Positions 49,401-63,301 are shown, numbered from the stretch's first letter. The stretch: 64,000 nucleotides of DNA from Dirofilaria immitis (GCA_024305405.1 JAKNDB010000068.1:642501-706500), one strand, 5' to 3'. Numbers and translations: made by a program. Notes: a model not told the origin generated them from the sequence alone.

Positions 49401-51124
49401 CGATAAAATAATAAAATAAAGGAAAAAAAGTTTCTGCATTCTACTTAACAGTGAATTATCTCGTATTCAATTAATCATTAGTTTATCACTTATTTCGCAC
49501 TAAGTAGCAAATTAAAAGCCACCAATATATCATAATAGTAATTCCAAATATCATTTCAAACATAATATTGTTGAAAGATCAAAGAAATGATAAAAATAGA
49601 AGTCAAGAATAACAAGACATCATCTCCATTGTAATTTATATAGAAATATTAAATGAAATTAAATTCAAAAAAATGTAATTGAAAACCCTAATTTTTCTTA
49701 CACCATTATTTTTCATCAATTTCTCTTCTACAGTCTCTATTGCAGTAGTTTCAACGGTTCAAATCCGAGCTTATAAAATTGAGCTTTTTATAAATATCAT
49801 TCTGCATTCATGAATATGCATTTGATACAGCTGTTTTGTTCGCTGATTTTGCAGGATTTGCAATAAAATTCTCGAAGAAAAAAACATAGGCCGTCGACGA
49901 ATGCCTGCGCTAAACTACTTTAAAATTAAATTTAGATATTCATGATAATAAAACTGTTTACCTTCCATTATCATGATATTTTCATGTTTGTTTTTTGCGA
50001 ATACAAATATCAGCTTCGGTGTCTTCGCGAGACGATATTCAAATGCAGAGAGAGAGTGTCATTTAAAACCATTTAACTTATGTTTTATCATTTTATAATT
50101 TAACTATTTACCGTAGTTCACAATAATTATCTCCTATATTACAAATATTTGAAATGTCTGCAAAAATCCATTGTAATCATGTGTCAGTTAGAAATTTGAC
50201 CAAATCTTACCACATGCCAATATTTTATTCTCGTGGAAAAAAAGTAATATTAATTGATCTTACATCGGTAATTTAAAAGTTCTTGGAAATTCTGCCTAAT
50301 CCTAAATAAAAGATCACAACCGACATGACCCCTCCAATAAAATATAGCTTGCAATTTTCTCAACAGGTACTGAAGAACTGCTAACTTCATTCCAGGACAA
50401 ACAGATCTTAGCTTTTAGAATCTTAAACTAATTTACAAGTGAGATATGATGTGAAGCTGGAAAAATTCATTTATAATATTCGGGATTTTTTTCTTTATAT
50501 ACAAAGAAGGTTCAAAGTACAGTAAAAAATTTGAAATGATTGTGTTGTATTCGATTTTCCGTTTGACTTAAAACAGGTTTCACACTTCGTTCTTTCATCA
50601 TTAACATCCTTTTTTTGATCTACGATGTTCAATTTCTTTTGGTATCTCCACGATTCTGGTACAGTTTTGTTATTCCTTTCTTATATAAAAAAAAAAAAAA
50701 ACGTCCATCATAGTGAAATGACTTCTCACATTTTCATTTTTCAAGTCAAATGAAAACCACTGACACTCATGATTAATCTATAGTGGTACATCACAATAAA
50801 TACCATAAGAATGATGAAAAACAATTACAGAGAAATAATGTATTACACTCTGAAACAATCTTACTCTAATAATTACGGTTTCTCCGGATATTATTTTATA
50901 AAAGCGAGTAAATACGAAGGAATATTGACATTTGAAATTATTATTGCACCAAAAAATAATGTAAATAGTATCAAGCATGCTGCAGTGTTTTTCTTTCATA
51001 ACAAAGCACAACTGATTATAAAAATTTCAAATATTTTCAATACTGTTCACATTTGGTCTTCGGAATTTTGCAGTGGAAGCATAGATCTAACATCATGACA
51101 TTTAAAATGCGGAAGTGGTGTCAT
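46401..51124. other. intergenic DNA, somewhat less AT-rich, no supported gene
   Basis: Plus-strand open frames at 46420-46650 (76 codons) and 50811-51098 (95 codons) have mixed composition but no recognised domain, signal or linked exon. A plus-strand segment at 47256-47332 has an acceptor-like TTTTTTTCAG followed by a 24-codon frame ending TAA, again with no partner exon found. Confidence 0.4.
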
Positions 51125-51163
51125 GATTTTCGATCCAGATGCAGAGCATCTGGATCGAAAATC
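51125..51163. repeat. perfect 18-bp stem-loop in the 3' flank of the MADF gene
   Basis: GATTTTCGATCCAGATGC (51125-51142), loop AGA, GCATCTGGATCGAAAATC (51146-51163). Every base pairs, and the arms are not simple A/T sequence. It lies about 170 bases past the stop codon of the minus-strand MADF gene, so it could be in its 3' UTR. Confidence 0.9.
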
Positions 51164-51334
51164 AAAGCCTCAAATTAAGTGGAAATAAACGTAATATCTT
51201 ATTAAGGAATATATAAGTGGTTGTCATATAAAAGTTGTCAGCCAAAACATAGACTCTTAAATAAGATTCGATATCTTAATTACGGATTAAAACAAAAGTA
51301 ATCAACAAAAAAGTTAAAAACGATTTTCTACAAA

Positions 51335-54300
51335 TTAGAAGCCGGTATCATCCATCAACTGATTCGTTCTTCTGAATGCAAATTTCATGATATCGCGTTG
51401 CAAAATCGCTTGTTTTTCAGGAGTTAGCATAAAAAAACAGGTCTGCAGTTGCTGATAAAACTGTTGTTCCGTAGGTGCAACAGCAGTAACAATAGACGAA
51501 TCTTCTGATTTTGATGGTTTTAACGGCTGTGCTGCTTGTAGTAGCTGCATTGACTGTGTCATCTCAACCGATGGTTCATTTCCTTGACCTTGTAATTGAT
51601 GTGCAAGTAACGCAATAGTGTCAATCACTTTAGAAGTATTGACATCGCTTTCCATAGAAACTTCCTTCCGGATATCTGAAAATTCATATGAAATGAGGAC
51701 CGACAACTGAAAAATTCATATAAGATGACAAAGCAAAAAAAGGAACTAATTGAGATTAATAATTCCTTACTCTTCATATCAATAATCGACCCGCAGCAGT
51801 AATTTACAAATAACATTTAACGGTGGCTAACCTCCGGATTTTCGAATACTGTCAATAATATCTTTCCTGGCAGCTCCCGGCTCTGGAGCAGGGCTGTTGC
51901 TACACGATTTTCCACCTTCTGGTTCCGATATGAAAAAACTATCACTGAAAACAAGAAATTGGTATATTTACAGACATTACAGTAAAGATTTCACATTATA
52001 ATAACAAAATAAAAACTGTGGAAAAAAATTGAAATGAGCCACTCATTTCAATTTCAATCAAGTTAGTTGTTCAATTATTCAAGATACTTATGCAATCGAA
52101 AAAAAAGAAGACATTTATTTAAATTCTTGGATCTGTGTAGTTGTTCAGATACTTGTGCATTTGAATAGTTTGGGACAAAGAATCAAAATTAAATTCAAAC
52201 TTGGATGTATTCAGAATTTGTGAAATACTTACATAAATTTAAATGATGTCTTCTTTTAGTCTTCTAGTGTAGTAGTTCGGAACTCAATTTAAATGAGGTG
52301 ATTTAGTTCTTTGAGTATTTCGGTTGAAGAACATACTGTTTCAAGCATAGCGAGATACTATTCGTATTTTTTTTAGCTATTAAATTCATTTTTTTAGCGT
52401 TATTTAGTTATTAAGCAGTTTACCTCCAGACTCTAAATCAATTTAAGTCAAATATGAATAATCTAAAAAATTTAACATAAGTTTTTTTGATTTGCTTAAA
52501 AAGTAATGCATAATTAAAATTATATTTCGCTTAAAGAAGCGGTGAATGGAATTTATGAAAAAAGAAAAAAATAGAAAATGCAAATATCAAGAGATTCAGA
52601 GCATCCAGGAGAAATTTTTACCATGATCAAATCATATAGTTCGGCCTTATTGTTTTGCAGTTCTCTTTTCCAACAGAAAACAAAGCAAAGTCAAGAAGAA
52701 AATAATAAAACAAATTTTTCAATATCAACATTTATTCACAATAATATTTATTTTAACGATGGAATGCAAACATACCGAGCGAATTCTTCTTCCATTACAC
52801 CATCCAGAAATTTCATTGCATCAAAATACCGTCGATATTTACAATTTCGCGTTGTTCTTGCACCAGGATTTTGTTTTTGCTGCCGTTTTTCATTAGCATA
52901 GGATCGTCGCAATTGAAGCCATATTTTTCGACATGTTTCCTCTGCAATTTGTACAAGAAGTTTTTCACCGATTTCCCAAAATCTTAAGCTTAAATCATAA
53001 ATTATAAGTCTCAAGTATAATAAGTTATAATCTCAAGCATAAATGTAATCAAACATTTATACACATCCGATCATCTTTCTTCAGTTCTGTTATTGAGAGA
53101 TTACATATTTTCAAGCAGAAATCTTTGCGAGATGGTTTAACGACCATATTTCTTTAATTAATTTCAAAATATTTATAGTCTGCATGACTTCTCCCAAAAA
53201 TTTTTGCCTATTGAATGTGTTAAACAAATTTATCCACCTATCACCAGAAATCTAAGCGTAGAGAGAAAATAATTAATCTTATACTGGCATTCCATATGAA
53301 CATTATATAAGACAAAATGAGAAGTAAAGTTGGATGCAGTGAGAGATTTGGAATAAAGATCAAAATAAAGAATAAACTGAATAAAGAAGAAAACAAGAGA
53401 CATATATTATTAAAATTTACTAAAGAATCCAAATTATTTTAAATGATATCAAAATTTTCAGTACCGTCAACTTGTTTCAAATCATTCGACATCTCTGCAG
53501 CAATGCTTTCCCAAGCCTGCTTCTTTTTGTTTGTTCGCGTATGGTATTCCTCAAAACTACCATCCCAAAGTATTTCATTACGACGAACCAAATCTATGAA
53601 ACATTCCATTTCAGGACCTGCAAAATCAATTAATCGCGCGCCTAAATTGAAAATTCAAAAAAAAACAAAGAAAGGAAGCATAAAAAGTTACTGCAAAAAA
53701 TTTATTATAATTATTAGACCTTTATAACACAAGAAGTATAAAATTGATTAAATAAATCTTAACAAAAGAACCAAAAGGACCTTTGAAAACAAGAACATGA
53801 CGTAAGTTAGTTGACTTCGTGGACATTGGAATCTTCTCACCGAAATCGGTTAAGATGGTTCCATCCTAAAAAAAACATAGATTTTTTTCTGAGATAACTA
53901 AATTTGATCTCTATATCTGTTATCGATTTGTTCCTTCCCTTTCAATTAAATTATGGAATGTAACAATATTTTTTAGATTTTGTCCCAGCATTTTCATATA
54001 ATTCAATCACTGTTTAAAGATGTAAAAATTTCTTGGAAAATTCAACTTTTCAGAATGTCTACTAATAATGAGGAACTGTTCGTAATTTTTTCATAAAGCA
54101 TTAATTCCAATACACAAAGAAAATATGCAACTTAAGTCAATATATACATATAACCATGCCTCGCAATTTACTGTTACAGAATGACTTGTGGATGGTCCCA
54201 TAGCAAGAAGCACATCATTAGCACAGATTTCGGCTAGATCTTCTTCATCGCCATCTTCTACTTTAATTTTACAACCTGAAAAATATGCACTCCAATTATA

Positions 54301-54512
54301 AATGATTCATAGCAGCAATTCAAAAATTTTGTTGTAATTTAGAAGATGATAAACCAACGTTTAAGCTGTTCGTCACAATTAATTTGTCCAGCAACTTCAT
54401 CAATCGCTCGTTTCAATGTTAATCTTCTTTCCGTTTTCGACTTCTCCTCCATTTCCTCCTGTTTGATCTCTTTAGGCCCTATGATGCTGGCAGCACTGAT
54501 ATCGCTCATCAT
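51335..54512 (-). CDS. MADF-domain nuclear protein, seven exons
   Basis: Exons in order: 54359-54512, 54160-54275, 53781-53865, 53465-53617, 52776-52941, 51832-51944 and 51335-51675, giving 375 residues with matching phases. Two ATGs stand in tandem at 54512 and 54509; the first is used here. The head carries IKQE and IKVEDGDEE, two SUMO-consensus sites. An uncharacterised segment (GTILTDFGEKIPMS) follows. Then comes a complete MADF domain split over two exons: ECFIDLVRRNEILWDGSFEE, KKKQAWESIAAEM, then CRKIWLQLRRSYANEKRQQK and KYRRYFDAMKFLDGVM. The C-terminus holds CFFMLTPEKQAILQRDIMKF, which resembles a BESS interaction motif. MADF proteins (Adf-1 type) bind DNA as transcription regulators. 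The second intron appears to use GC rather than GT. The gene is read in the same direction as the PSMD5-like gene 2.2 kb upstream; spacing is too wide for a tight operon. The family call is firm; target genes are unknown. Confidence 0.85.
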
Positions 54513-56678
54513 TCTTTTACTTCACAACACTGAACTGAACACCGAAAGTACCACGAAACACAGTAAGAAATTTAAAAAAGAAAAAAACAGATCTCGCAAC
54601 GTTAAGCAATAATCTAAATAACAGATAATAACAACAACCATCAATTCCAATTATTTAATATAGTTCCAAATGATGATAGAATATATTTCAGTATTCATTT
54701 GCAGAAGGAGATTCACAGTTTATTGACTTGTTTAAAATCATTAGCTACTTAATAATCATGTTGTGAATAATTCCATATTATCTATGCTTGACAAAATCAT
54801 ATATATATATATATCTTATCTATGTTTTTATTATCATCTTAATAATTAGTTATTTCTGTACCTATCAAATTTTGTAAAAATTTCAAAAATTCAAATAATT
54901 AAATTAGTAACAAATAACAAAGAGAAATCTCATTTGAAAATCAACGATAGACGGTGATGAATGAACGGAATAACTCGTCGACTAACAACATTTCCATTCA
55001 TCAACTACAAGACAAGTAAACAACATCAAATAATGATTGTCATCACAGAGCATACACAACAAACAAATGCCTAGCAATCAATAAGGTAGGGTGGAGAATT
55101 GGATGATGCGGGAGAGTTTGAAACATACTCAACTACATCTATTATACCCTTTCATCCCTCTTTTCTCTCTCTTTCCCTTCTCTCTTTAACAGTTCTTGTA
55201 TCTGCTTCATTGCTCAACAAATAAGAGAATTACTACCTGGTTATTTGGTTCATTGCTCAGACTAGCGAAAGCAATACATTTGCTTTCTATTTACCAATAC
55301 TACAGAGTACATTCCACATTCAATACTACGATACAAATCTAATCTTCTCTAGCTCTCATCTTTTACGATGACACTATCTCATCATCATAATTGCATACTT
55401 ATTACTACTATCTGCTATGAGTGTTGGCGTAGCTAACCAAACATGATCATCATCATCATCATCATCATCATTATCATTCATTATCATCCATCTCTTACCA
55501 CTAACAACATCATTTTAACGACTAGCATTTGTTGACATTTCATCTAACAACGGTTATTCTCCGAACAAATAGAAAAAATCGATTACCTTTGAAATGAAAG
55601 GAAGTACTAGTTTCCATCCCTCAACTAAAATTCATCTTTTATTTAGCCAGAAAAAGCCAGAAAAAATATTATATGGTGAAATTTTTTACGCAAATAAATT
55701 AATTAAACGAATAAAAATGAACCTATCATAATCTTCCCAATTTGTTGTATATGCCATTCCTAATTGATCCATTAAAATATAATTATTATTCGGAAAGATT
55801 TGCTTCAATTCATTGTTCTACGAATCGAGAAAGCTTCATTGCTCAATCATTCACCAGGAATGTCGCATAATTCAAAAATCACCTAAAAATACGTCATCTA
55901 GAGCGAATACAGTTAATAACACGTCAAGAAATTTCTTTTTCTCTTCTATTAGCAAACAAAAAAAGAGCGCCATAATCAAGATGGAAGTTAATATCTCCTT
56001 TATATAAAATTCTCTTAGATAATATTTGAATTGCAAAATTGTCTGGGAAGTAAAAAGCATGGTTTTTAAAAGGTAATACTCTTGCAAGAAAACTATCAAT
56101 TGTTATCTTGAAATTTGAAATAAGTATTTATTTAAAAATAATTTATTACAGTAATAATTGTCGCAGTTCTTCCTGATATTATGCAAATAAAATACATAAA
56201 CATAACAAAATAAATGTCTAAAAACAACTGTTTTAAATCCATTCAAAAACAAAAAAATATTCTGATCATCGAAGATCTTCTTTAACAACATAACGTTCGA
56301 ATTGCAGAGGTACCTGGCCTTAGAATTCCCAGCAGTAATTTGGAAATTCAGAGAATTTCATGGAATTAAGAGATATTTTCAACAGTGTTTTGGGATTACA
56401 ATACAATTTTCACGATAGCTTAAAATCATTTAAACACAATTGTTGGGCAGCATTCCATCGAAAAATAAATTATTGGGGCACTCTAAAGTTAAGCATAACA
56501 TTCAGCATAATCAACAGATTGAAACGAAATTAAAATTTAGTTGAAATTAAATATTAAAAACATTTTTCGCAACAAAAAATTACTAATAATTTACAATGAA
56601 AAATAAGAGCAAAAAATACAAACGATAAAGCTAGCATACTGCAATTTTGCTAGAGTAAGAAATATGCAATCTTTAAAA
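54513..56678. other. spacer between the MADF and PSMD5-like genes
   Basis: It holds an (AT)n run at 54800-54814, a pyrimidine-rich (plus strand) block of lower A+T at about 55090-55560 with (ATC)n at 55449-55470, and no supported exon. The block lies 0.6-1 kb upstream of the MADF start and could be part of its promoter. The far end includes the 3' flank of the PSMD5-like gene. Confidence 0.5.
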
Positions 56679-59600
56679 TTAATCATTTCCCATATCAATT
56701 TGCGGATTTCTTTCGATATAAAATGCTCCCTCACGACGATACATTTTTAGCCTGATCATATCTTCTGGCGAAATCACAGAATTTGCGCTATCGATAAGTT
56801 TACAAATGACATCATATTTACATTGCTTGCCTTCGGCACTGCTTTCAATATTTCGATTTAAGATGGATACCAGGAATCTATAAATATATCTCCCATTATT
56901 CCAAGTATCACTCACTATTCAGAATCTACGCGTTTTGAATATTTTGTTATATTAAATAGGGGCTCTGAATATTAACAAGATATATTTTGATAACGCCAAG
57001 ATGTTTCTCAAATCATGACATTTTTAAGAACGCTAAGATATCCTGAACGTTATTAGTAATCCTGATTTAAACTTGACGATACGTGACATCGTGATTTTCT
57101 AGACAGTTTTGATTTTATTTAATAGTAATTAAGAAGGGGACAGACCAGATAATATTCATAAATACCAGAAATTAATTCTTGAAAGCCTGATCTTCATGAA
57201 TCCTCATCAGTCATCATCAATGTAACAATTTAAATTGATAAAAACAAACCCTGCAGAGAAATAAAATATGCGAATTGCCCATGGATGATCAAAAAGTGCC
57301 AAAACTAATCGTAATGCTGATATTCGAATATCATTAAATGGTTTGCTTAGATAAGAAATCACAATTGATGGAAATGTCTCACCAAGCCAGTTGAACCACT
57401 TCTGTGCGACTGCATCTGCATTTACATCCTAAAAATATAGATAAATCAATTGAAATTTCTCAAACCCGAACTTTTCAAATTTGATTTTAGATATTTTCTG
57501 AATCGCTCCTTTCAATCGATCACTATATTAACAAAATGAAATTTTATAAAAACAGAAAAACCTTCTTAGATATTGGTGATTCAGCACGATTAGCTTATTC
57601 ATTAACGATGTCGATAAAACTAATAACATCCCAAAGAGCTATTTAATTTATCAATATTTCTGTATTGAAAAATCAAATGATCTAAGAATTTTTTCTGCTT
57701 CAGTAGCGATTATCAACATGGTTTTTCTATATTCAAAATAGTGAACACAATATGAAGCACACAAATTTTCATGAAAAAAACAAAAAAATAAAAACAGATC
57801 AAGTAAACAATAAATTTATAAAATAAAATATCTAACATTTATATCCAAAATTCATTATAATTCTAATTATGGAGACTAATATCCCGATGAATATATGCAT
57901 CATTACCTTATTTTCATCTTTGACTTCTAGCATCATTGATAAAGCATTAATATGTCGTACTCGCAAATCGAGTGGTCCACTTGCAATCGCCACACCAAAC
58001 GCATTCATTGCTCTCCTCATATCACACTGTGCTAGAAAGAGAACAACTATTAGCGACAAAATGAAGATTCAAATTTACTTCAGAGTTTAATACATTCTTA
58101 TCAGGACTTCACTATCCAATTCGTTAACTCATGACAAGACTCATTCTTTCAATTTTTATAATAATGAGAAATAATATAGCAAACAAGCATATTTCTAAAC
58201 TTTCAAATTTCCGAGAAACACAATCACGCAAGAAGTGGAGCAAAATTTACTACAATTATTATGCTGTGAATCCAAAAATTTTTTAGCACAATCGGTTGAT
58301 CCCACAGCGCCAAGAGTATCAAATGCAAGAAGACGTAATGAAGCATCCAATCGATCAAAGTGGTAAATCAAATCAAACAATGAATCCAGAAATTTTGGAA
58401 ATTGAGACAAACATTCCACATTTGACACAGAAAGATGCCCGAAAAATTTGATAAGAGCTGCAAAAAGACAATTAGAAAAAAATAATATATAAAATAAGGC
58501 AAAATTGAGAACATCTTGGTATCTCTCCCACTCTTTCAACAATTAATATCTTAATATTGAAATTTTTAATACATGCAATGTCGAGCGAAAATACAGTACT
58601 AATCGTAAATATCCTAAAAAGAAAAAAAAGTGCAATATACCATAAATGAAAATATGATATAAAAATCATGGACATAATATATCAAAAATACGTACCAGGA
58701 TAGAGGAAACCTGCGTCTGGCTGATCCATGCATTGAATAAACAATTTGTTGAGGTGATCAACAATCCCTGTCGATAACAAATATCTTGCAGCCGATACTT
58801 TTCTGAAAAAAGAAGGTCATTTAAATTAAAAAAGTTAGAAATAATGAAGAAATCAGAAACATAAATATAGTTTATCAAATTCAAACACTTTTTAATCGGA
58901 AATGAAGATTTACTAAGAAATCGAGTCAGATGTACGCTAATCTGTCATTTTTGAGATAAAAATATCGAAAGAGATCTAAACCAACGACCGCTTGAAATAA
59001 GTAAATTAAAATGGATAATCTTGTAAGTGCAAAATGGGCCGTTTTTTTCGGAAGTTAAATAAGTTATAATGGACTATTTAAGCGAATAGTCTGGATAACT
59101 GAAAATATAAGGAATTTATTAACTAATAGCTATAAAACATACAGAACGAACTTTTCATCAACACAAACTTAAAAATTTATATATTTCCGCTAATTCGAAA
59201 AAAACTAACTGAGAAACACCATCCGCAAACATTTCCACAGCATTGATCTGGATCAAAATATCAGTAGATTCAAGCTCTTCCGCCAATCGATTAACCAAAT
59301 CTCCGATTTTATGTAAATCTCCGCCTTCCCTCATCACCAAAGTTGTTACCTACAACAAAGAATATAAATAAAATTAAAGGTTAATTAAAGAAAAATGAAT
59401 AACTTAAATATTTAAATGCTTCTACCAATAAATGCTTAAAATTGATTTCATGTTCTCTAGGATTTTCTGACACTTCTGATTCTCATGATATGAAGTGTCT
59501 GCTATTAAAACAATCGAATTGTCTGCTATTATCCACATAAATAGCGCACACATTCACAATATGATCTTACAGTGAAATATATTTTTTATTGTAAAGGTAC

Positions 59601-61159
59601 AGAGAATTACTTAATCTGTCACGATCCAGTAATAGTGATTCATATGCGAATTAAGAAATAACAGGATTCACTTACCTGGCTTGGAATTTTATTAAAGCTT
59701 TTTAAAATTTTTTATATCATATAACTGTAAAAAATGAACCTGATGTATTCGGAAGCGAACTTCGGCACGATTTGAACTTAACTGATTCAACAATTCATCA
59801 TGTACCAATTTCAATGACGCGAAACGTGTCAACAACTGAAAAATATTCCTATATAGGCATTGATTTATAAAATAGAATTGCCAACACATTTGGAATAGTT
59901 CCGCAACAACGTCAATCCCTTATATAGTTCTCTTTAATGTCATGCAAATATGATTTCGACGAAAAAAATTTTACATTGAATTAAAATGATTTGAAAACAT
60001 AGTAAATTTAAGAGTAAAACTGCTTAGTAGTCGAGCATATTAATATCAACACAATATATTTCGAATGACCATAAATGTTAAAAATGAGCTAAGCATCTCC
60101 AAATCTATTGTTTTTGTGTATTTCCTGGCTTGCATCAGATAAATACTGAATAAAATTTTAAGGTTTCTGGAAGTTTCGGAAAAATTTTTATAATTCCAAT
60201 TATTTTCACAATTTACACATAGAACAGTTTCAAAAAATATTTTTCCCTTCTTAGAAAAGAATAACGACGTAAACGTACAACGGCTATTGATCCAGCACAA
60301 TCGAAATCACAAATTCGTCGTGCAAATGCGATTGTTACCGCAATATGTGAGTTGGAAAGCATTTCATAGACTTCATCGACATGCCGTATATAATAATCGA
60401 CAAGTACATCAACAACTCTTGGATGGCTGTTGTTTATCCCATTTAAAACTAGGATTTGATGTTTCTCAGTTAAAGAAACTATACCAACGGTATCAAGAAT
60501 ACAAATAATCAAATCCTTCAAATCCGGAAATGCATCCCTAAAAACACTTCAAATATTTTAAGATAAAGTATTGCGAAAGGTAAGATATTTCTTTTTGCAT
60601 ATTTGTAGCGAGAGAGAGAATTTTTTGAACATTTACAACAACGAGTTTTACAGATATTTCAATATATATAATAACTAATATTTTTTTTTTGCTTAACCAT
60701 AATAACGAGCAAAGTAACCTATAAATTTTATGGCACATAAAACAAAACGATACGTGAGGTGCTTATCGGTGTTACTGATATATAAAATATATCATAGCTT
60801 ATTTATATTAGCAAAAATCCACTTATTGATTCTTCGCAAAAGATAAAATATAATAAAAAATAAGGCTTAGTTTTCGACGAAATGAAATTTTAAGTAAAAA
60901 AGTTTTCACGAAATTTTATGCAATAAAAACGGTTAATTTCATAAATATACCAGTCAATATGTTCCATATTATGAGAAAGCAGTTTCTGGAGTATTTCAAT
61001 AGCTTTTACTTCTGTACGATCTGTTAGCAGACGTTGTTTCATTTCGTAAAATGTATCAACATCATATGTTGAATCGATTGCCGGTGGTGATTCAGCACTG
61101 CTTTCAACATTATTATCTCGCATTGTGCCTGCAATTTTTCTTTTCCTTCTCGTAGACAT
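56679..61159 (-). CDS. PSMD5: PSMD5-like 26S proteasome assembly chaperone (S5b), nine exons
   Basis: Exons in order: 60951-61159, 60279-60537, 59740-59835, 59210-59349, 58696-58802, 58251-58457, 57907-58031, 57250-57428 and 56679-56877. Phases match at every junction and the product is 506 residues, close to the roughly 500 usual for PSMD5. Landmarks along the protein: ELESTDILIQINAVEMFADG, ARYLLSTGIVDHLNKLFIQC, PGLIKFFGHLSVSN-like (the intron falls in the Gly codon, here read Ala), LRLLAFDTLGAVGS, LDLRVRHINALSMML, ISALRLVLALFDHPWAIRIF and LKMYRREGAFYIERNPQID at the C-terminus. The order and the terminal KYD...LKMYRREGAFYI block match PSMD5/S5b, an all-helical ARM/HEAT-repeat chaperone that binds the C-terminus of a base ATPase during assembly of the 19S regulatory particle and then leaves. 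The head is basic (MSTRRKRKIAG). The ATG lies 4 bases after a TTTTTAAAG that could serve as a spliced-leader acceptor. No frame correction is needed anywhere. Confidence 0.87.
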
Positions 61160-61304
61160 TAATCTTTAAAAATAGGTATTTTTGTAATAGTTTAGTTCTA
61201 TATTCCCAGAGAGTTGATAAATGCAAGACAAGAAATATAGTTAAAACCGAAACCGATAATTTGAAAATAGCGGTCGAAAACCGAAAAAGGGCCAGCTGAA
61301 AGAA

Positions 61305-61306
<2 letters not shown>

Positions 61307-61339
<33 letters not shown>

Positions 61340-61345
61340 AGAGAA
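61307..61345. repeat. (GA)n microsatellite
   Basis: GAGAGAGA run with one interruption, 150 bases upstream of the PSMD5-like start. Confidence 0.85.
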
Positions 61346-61359
61346 ATGATCATAATACG

Positions 61360-61375
61360 ATGATGATGATGATGC

Positions 61376-61460
<85 letters not shown>
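61360..61460. repeat. (GAT)n microsatellite
   Basis: About 33 GAT/ATG triplets with a single GCT interruption near 61374. The poly-Met, poly-His and poly-Ser frames over it are not genes. Confidence 0.92.
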
Positions 61461-63301
61461 ACAAAACGAAGTAATAAAAACATATGACCTACATTTCAGA
61501 ACAATATTTTATCTCATTAAATATTATTTCAAAATAATTCTGAAATTTTTATATTATCTAATCCAAATGAATATGGCATAATTTTAATATTAAATTTAAA
61601 ATTTCATTCACCTCTTTCAATATGTAAGTAAGATGACTAAATGAAAAAAAAAAAAGAGAAAAAAGTTGAAAATACCATATCCTTCCTGTTTCTAGCTGCG
61701 ATAAAATCCTTTCAATGCCTAATTATTACTATTAATCTCTACCGTCTCTTCATCATTTGACATCTCAATCCTGTTCTCTTTTCATTTTCATATTCTCTAA
61801 TCAAACATAAAGAGACAAACAAGCTAACACTGAATGTTGTCTGCCGCTAGCAAAATCATACTCTCTCTTCTACTCCCTCAATCACTACTCATAAAAGTTT
61901 AAAATCCTATTAATCTTCACACCCTCCTCAATCTATGCACTATCTTCTACCCGTCTCCATCCAAGAAATCACGTCATAACGAAACTTACCGACCAACCGA
62001 TCCCGAATCACAAACCTGATATTTCAGCAGAAACCAATGTCCACTGTGAAATTGTTTGTCTTAGTCTCACTACGAAATGCTAAACATCTCATTTAAGTTA
62101 TAAAATGCTTCAATTTCAAATTTAGAATCCGGATTCTTTCTAAATCGATCTATTATTTTAAATCAGTATATTGTATGCATTGTATGAAAATTTGGTATGT
62201 AAAATATATTGTATGAAAATTTGGTATGTAAAATAAATGCTTATCTGAAGAGTTACGAAAATTTTCCAAAAATGAAACCAATAATTACAATATATTATAC
62301 GCATAAGTTTTGAATTGTAAGCATTATAAAAACTCAATGATTGCTGTTGGATGTTTCGTTGGCAATAACATCAACATTTCATTAAAACTTGTATTCCAAT
62401 CAAACAATAAAAATAAAAATACAAAATATGACAGAATATGTGAGTAGAAAAATATATTTCCAATCGGTTAAATTATAAAGAATTTTTTTTTATTAAAAAG
62501 TTCATTCCCAGTTCGATAAAATAAATTATTTAAATTTTACGACACGATATCATAAAATAAATTTGATTAAAAATTTTAATAAGTGGAAACGATAACTTAA
62601 AGATGCTGCTTTCTCTTTCTAAATGATTTTCTCTAACTTTCTTTTTCATAAATTAAATAATTGTTAGTATTGTCATTTTCTTTTTATTTTCAACTTTCAT
62701 ATTTGTTGTGGCATTTATATATCATTAATTTAATGTCACAAATAAATGCCGGAAAAAATTCATCTGTAATTTTAACAATTATTATTTAAAAAATTTCCTT
62801 TCTTGAAAATATAATTTATTTTACATGGCCGGAGGTGAAAACGTGAAAGAAATTATAAACTTTTAGATAAGATATATTTATCTGATTTTTCCTTATTTCT
62901 TTTTATTTTTGTCTAAATGTTTTAAGCGAAATAAGTTGAATAAAAATGAGCAGAATGAAATTTCTCAAGTGTAATTCTTTAATTAAAAATTAGAAATAAA
63001 AAGATTCTTGTTTTTCCAGAATTCATCAATTTAAATAGGATTGGGAATTTAAAATATTTTGCCATTAATTTGCTTATTAGATTGTTTAAAAAAAAAAAAG
63101 AAAAGATTTGAAAAGATTTTAAAAAATTTAAGCATTTAAATCAAAAAAAAAAAATCTTAGATATTGGAAATTATCAAAATAAATTCATTATCAGATTTAT
63201 CATTTAGGTATAAAAACTAATACTTTTCTTTTAATTTCATTTGTATCATGAAATAATTCATTCATTATTAAAATACAAACAATACAGTATGATAAAATAT
63301 A
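61461..63301. other. intergenic DNA upstream of the PSMD5-like gene
   Basis: A pyrimidine-rich (plus strand), less AT-rich block lies at about 61680-62050, similar in position and skew to the block upstream of the MADF gene. A 29-bp tandem duplication is at 62180-62236. No exon chain was recognised. Confidence 0.5.
62180..62236. repeat. 29-bp tandem duplication
   Basis: TTGTATGAAAATTTGGTATG... occurs twice back to back with at most one or two differences at the end. Confidence 0.85.

Noticed and set aside
50811..51098. 95-codon plus-strand frame between the intergenic region and the MADF gene
   Set aside because: No recognised family, no splice partners, and it overlaps a minus-strand frame of equal quality; not supported as a gene.
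54512..56679. Operon of the PSMD5-like and MADF genes
   Set aside because: They are co-directional, but the spacer of about 2.2 kb is much longer than usual nematode operon gaps, and the MADF gene seems to have its own upstream block.
61198..61581. Poly-His, poly-Ser and poly-Met frames
   Set aside because: All come from the (GAT)n and (GA)n microsatellites upstream of the PSMD5-like gene.
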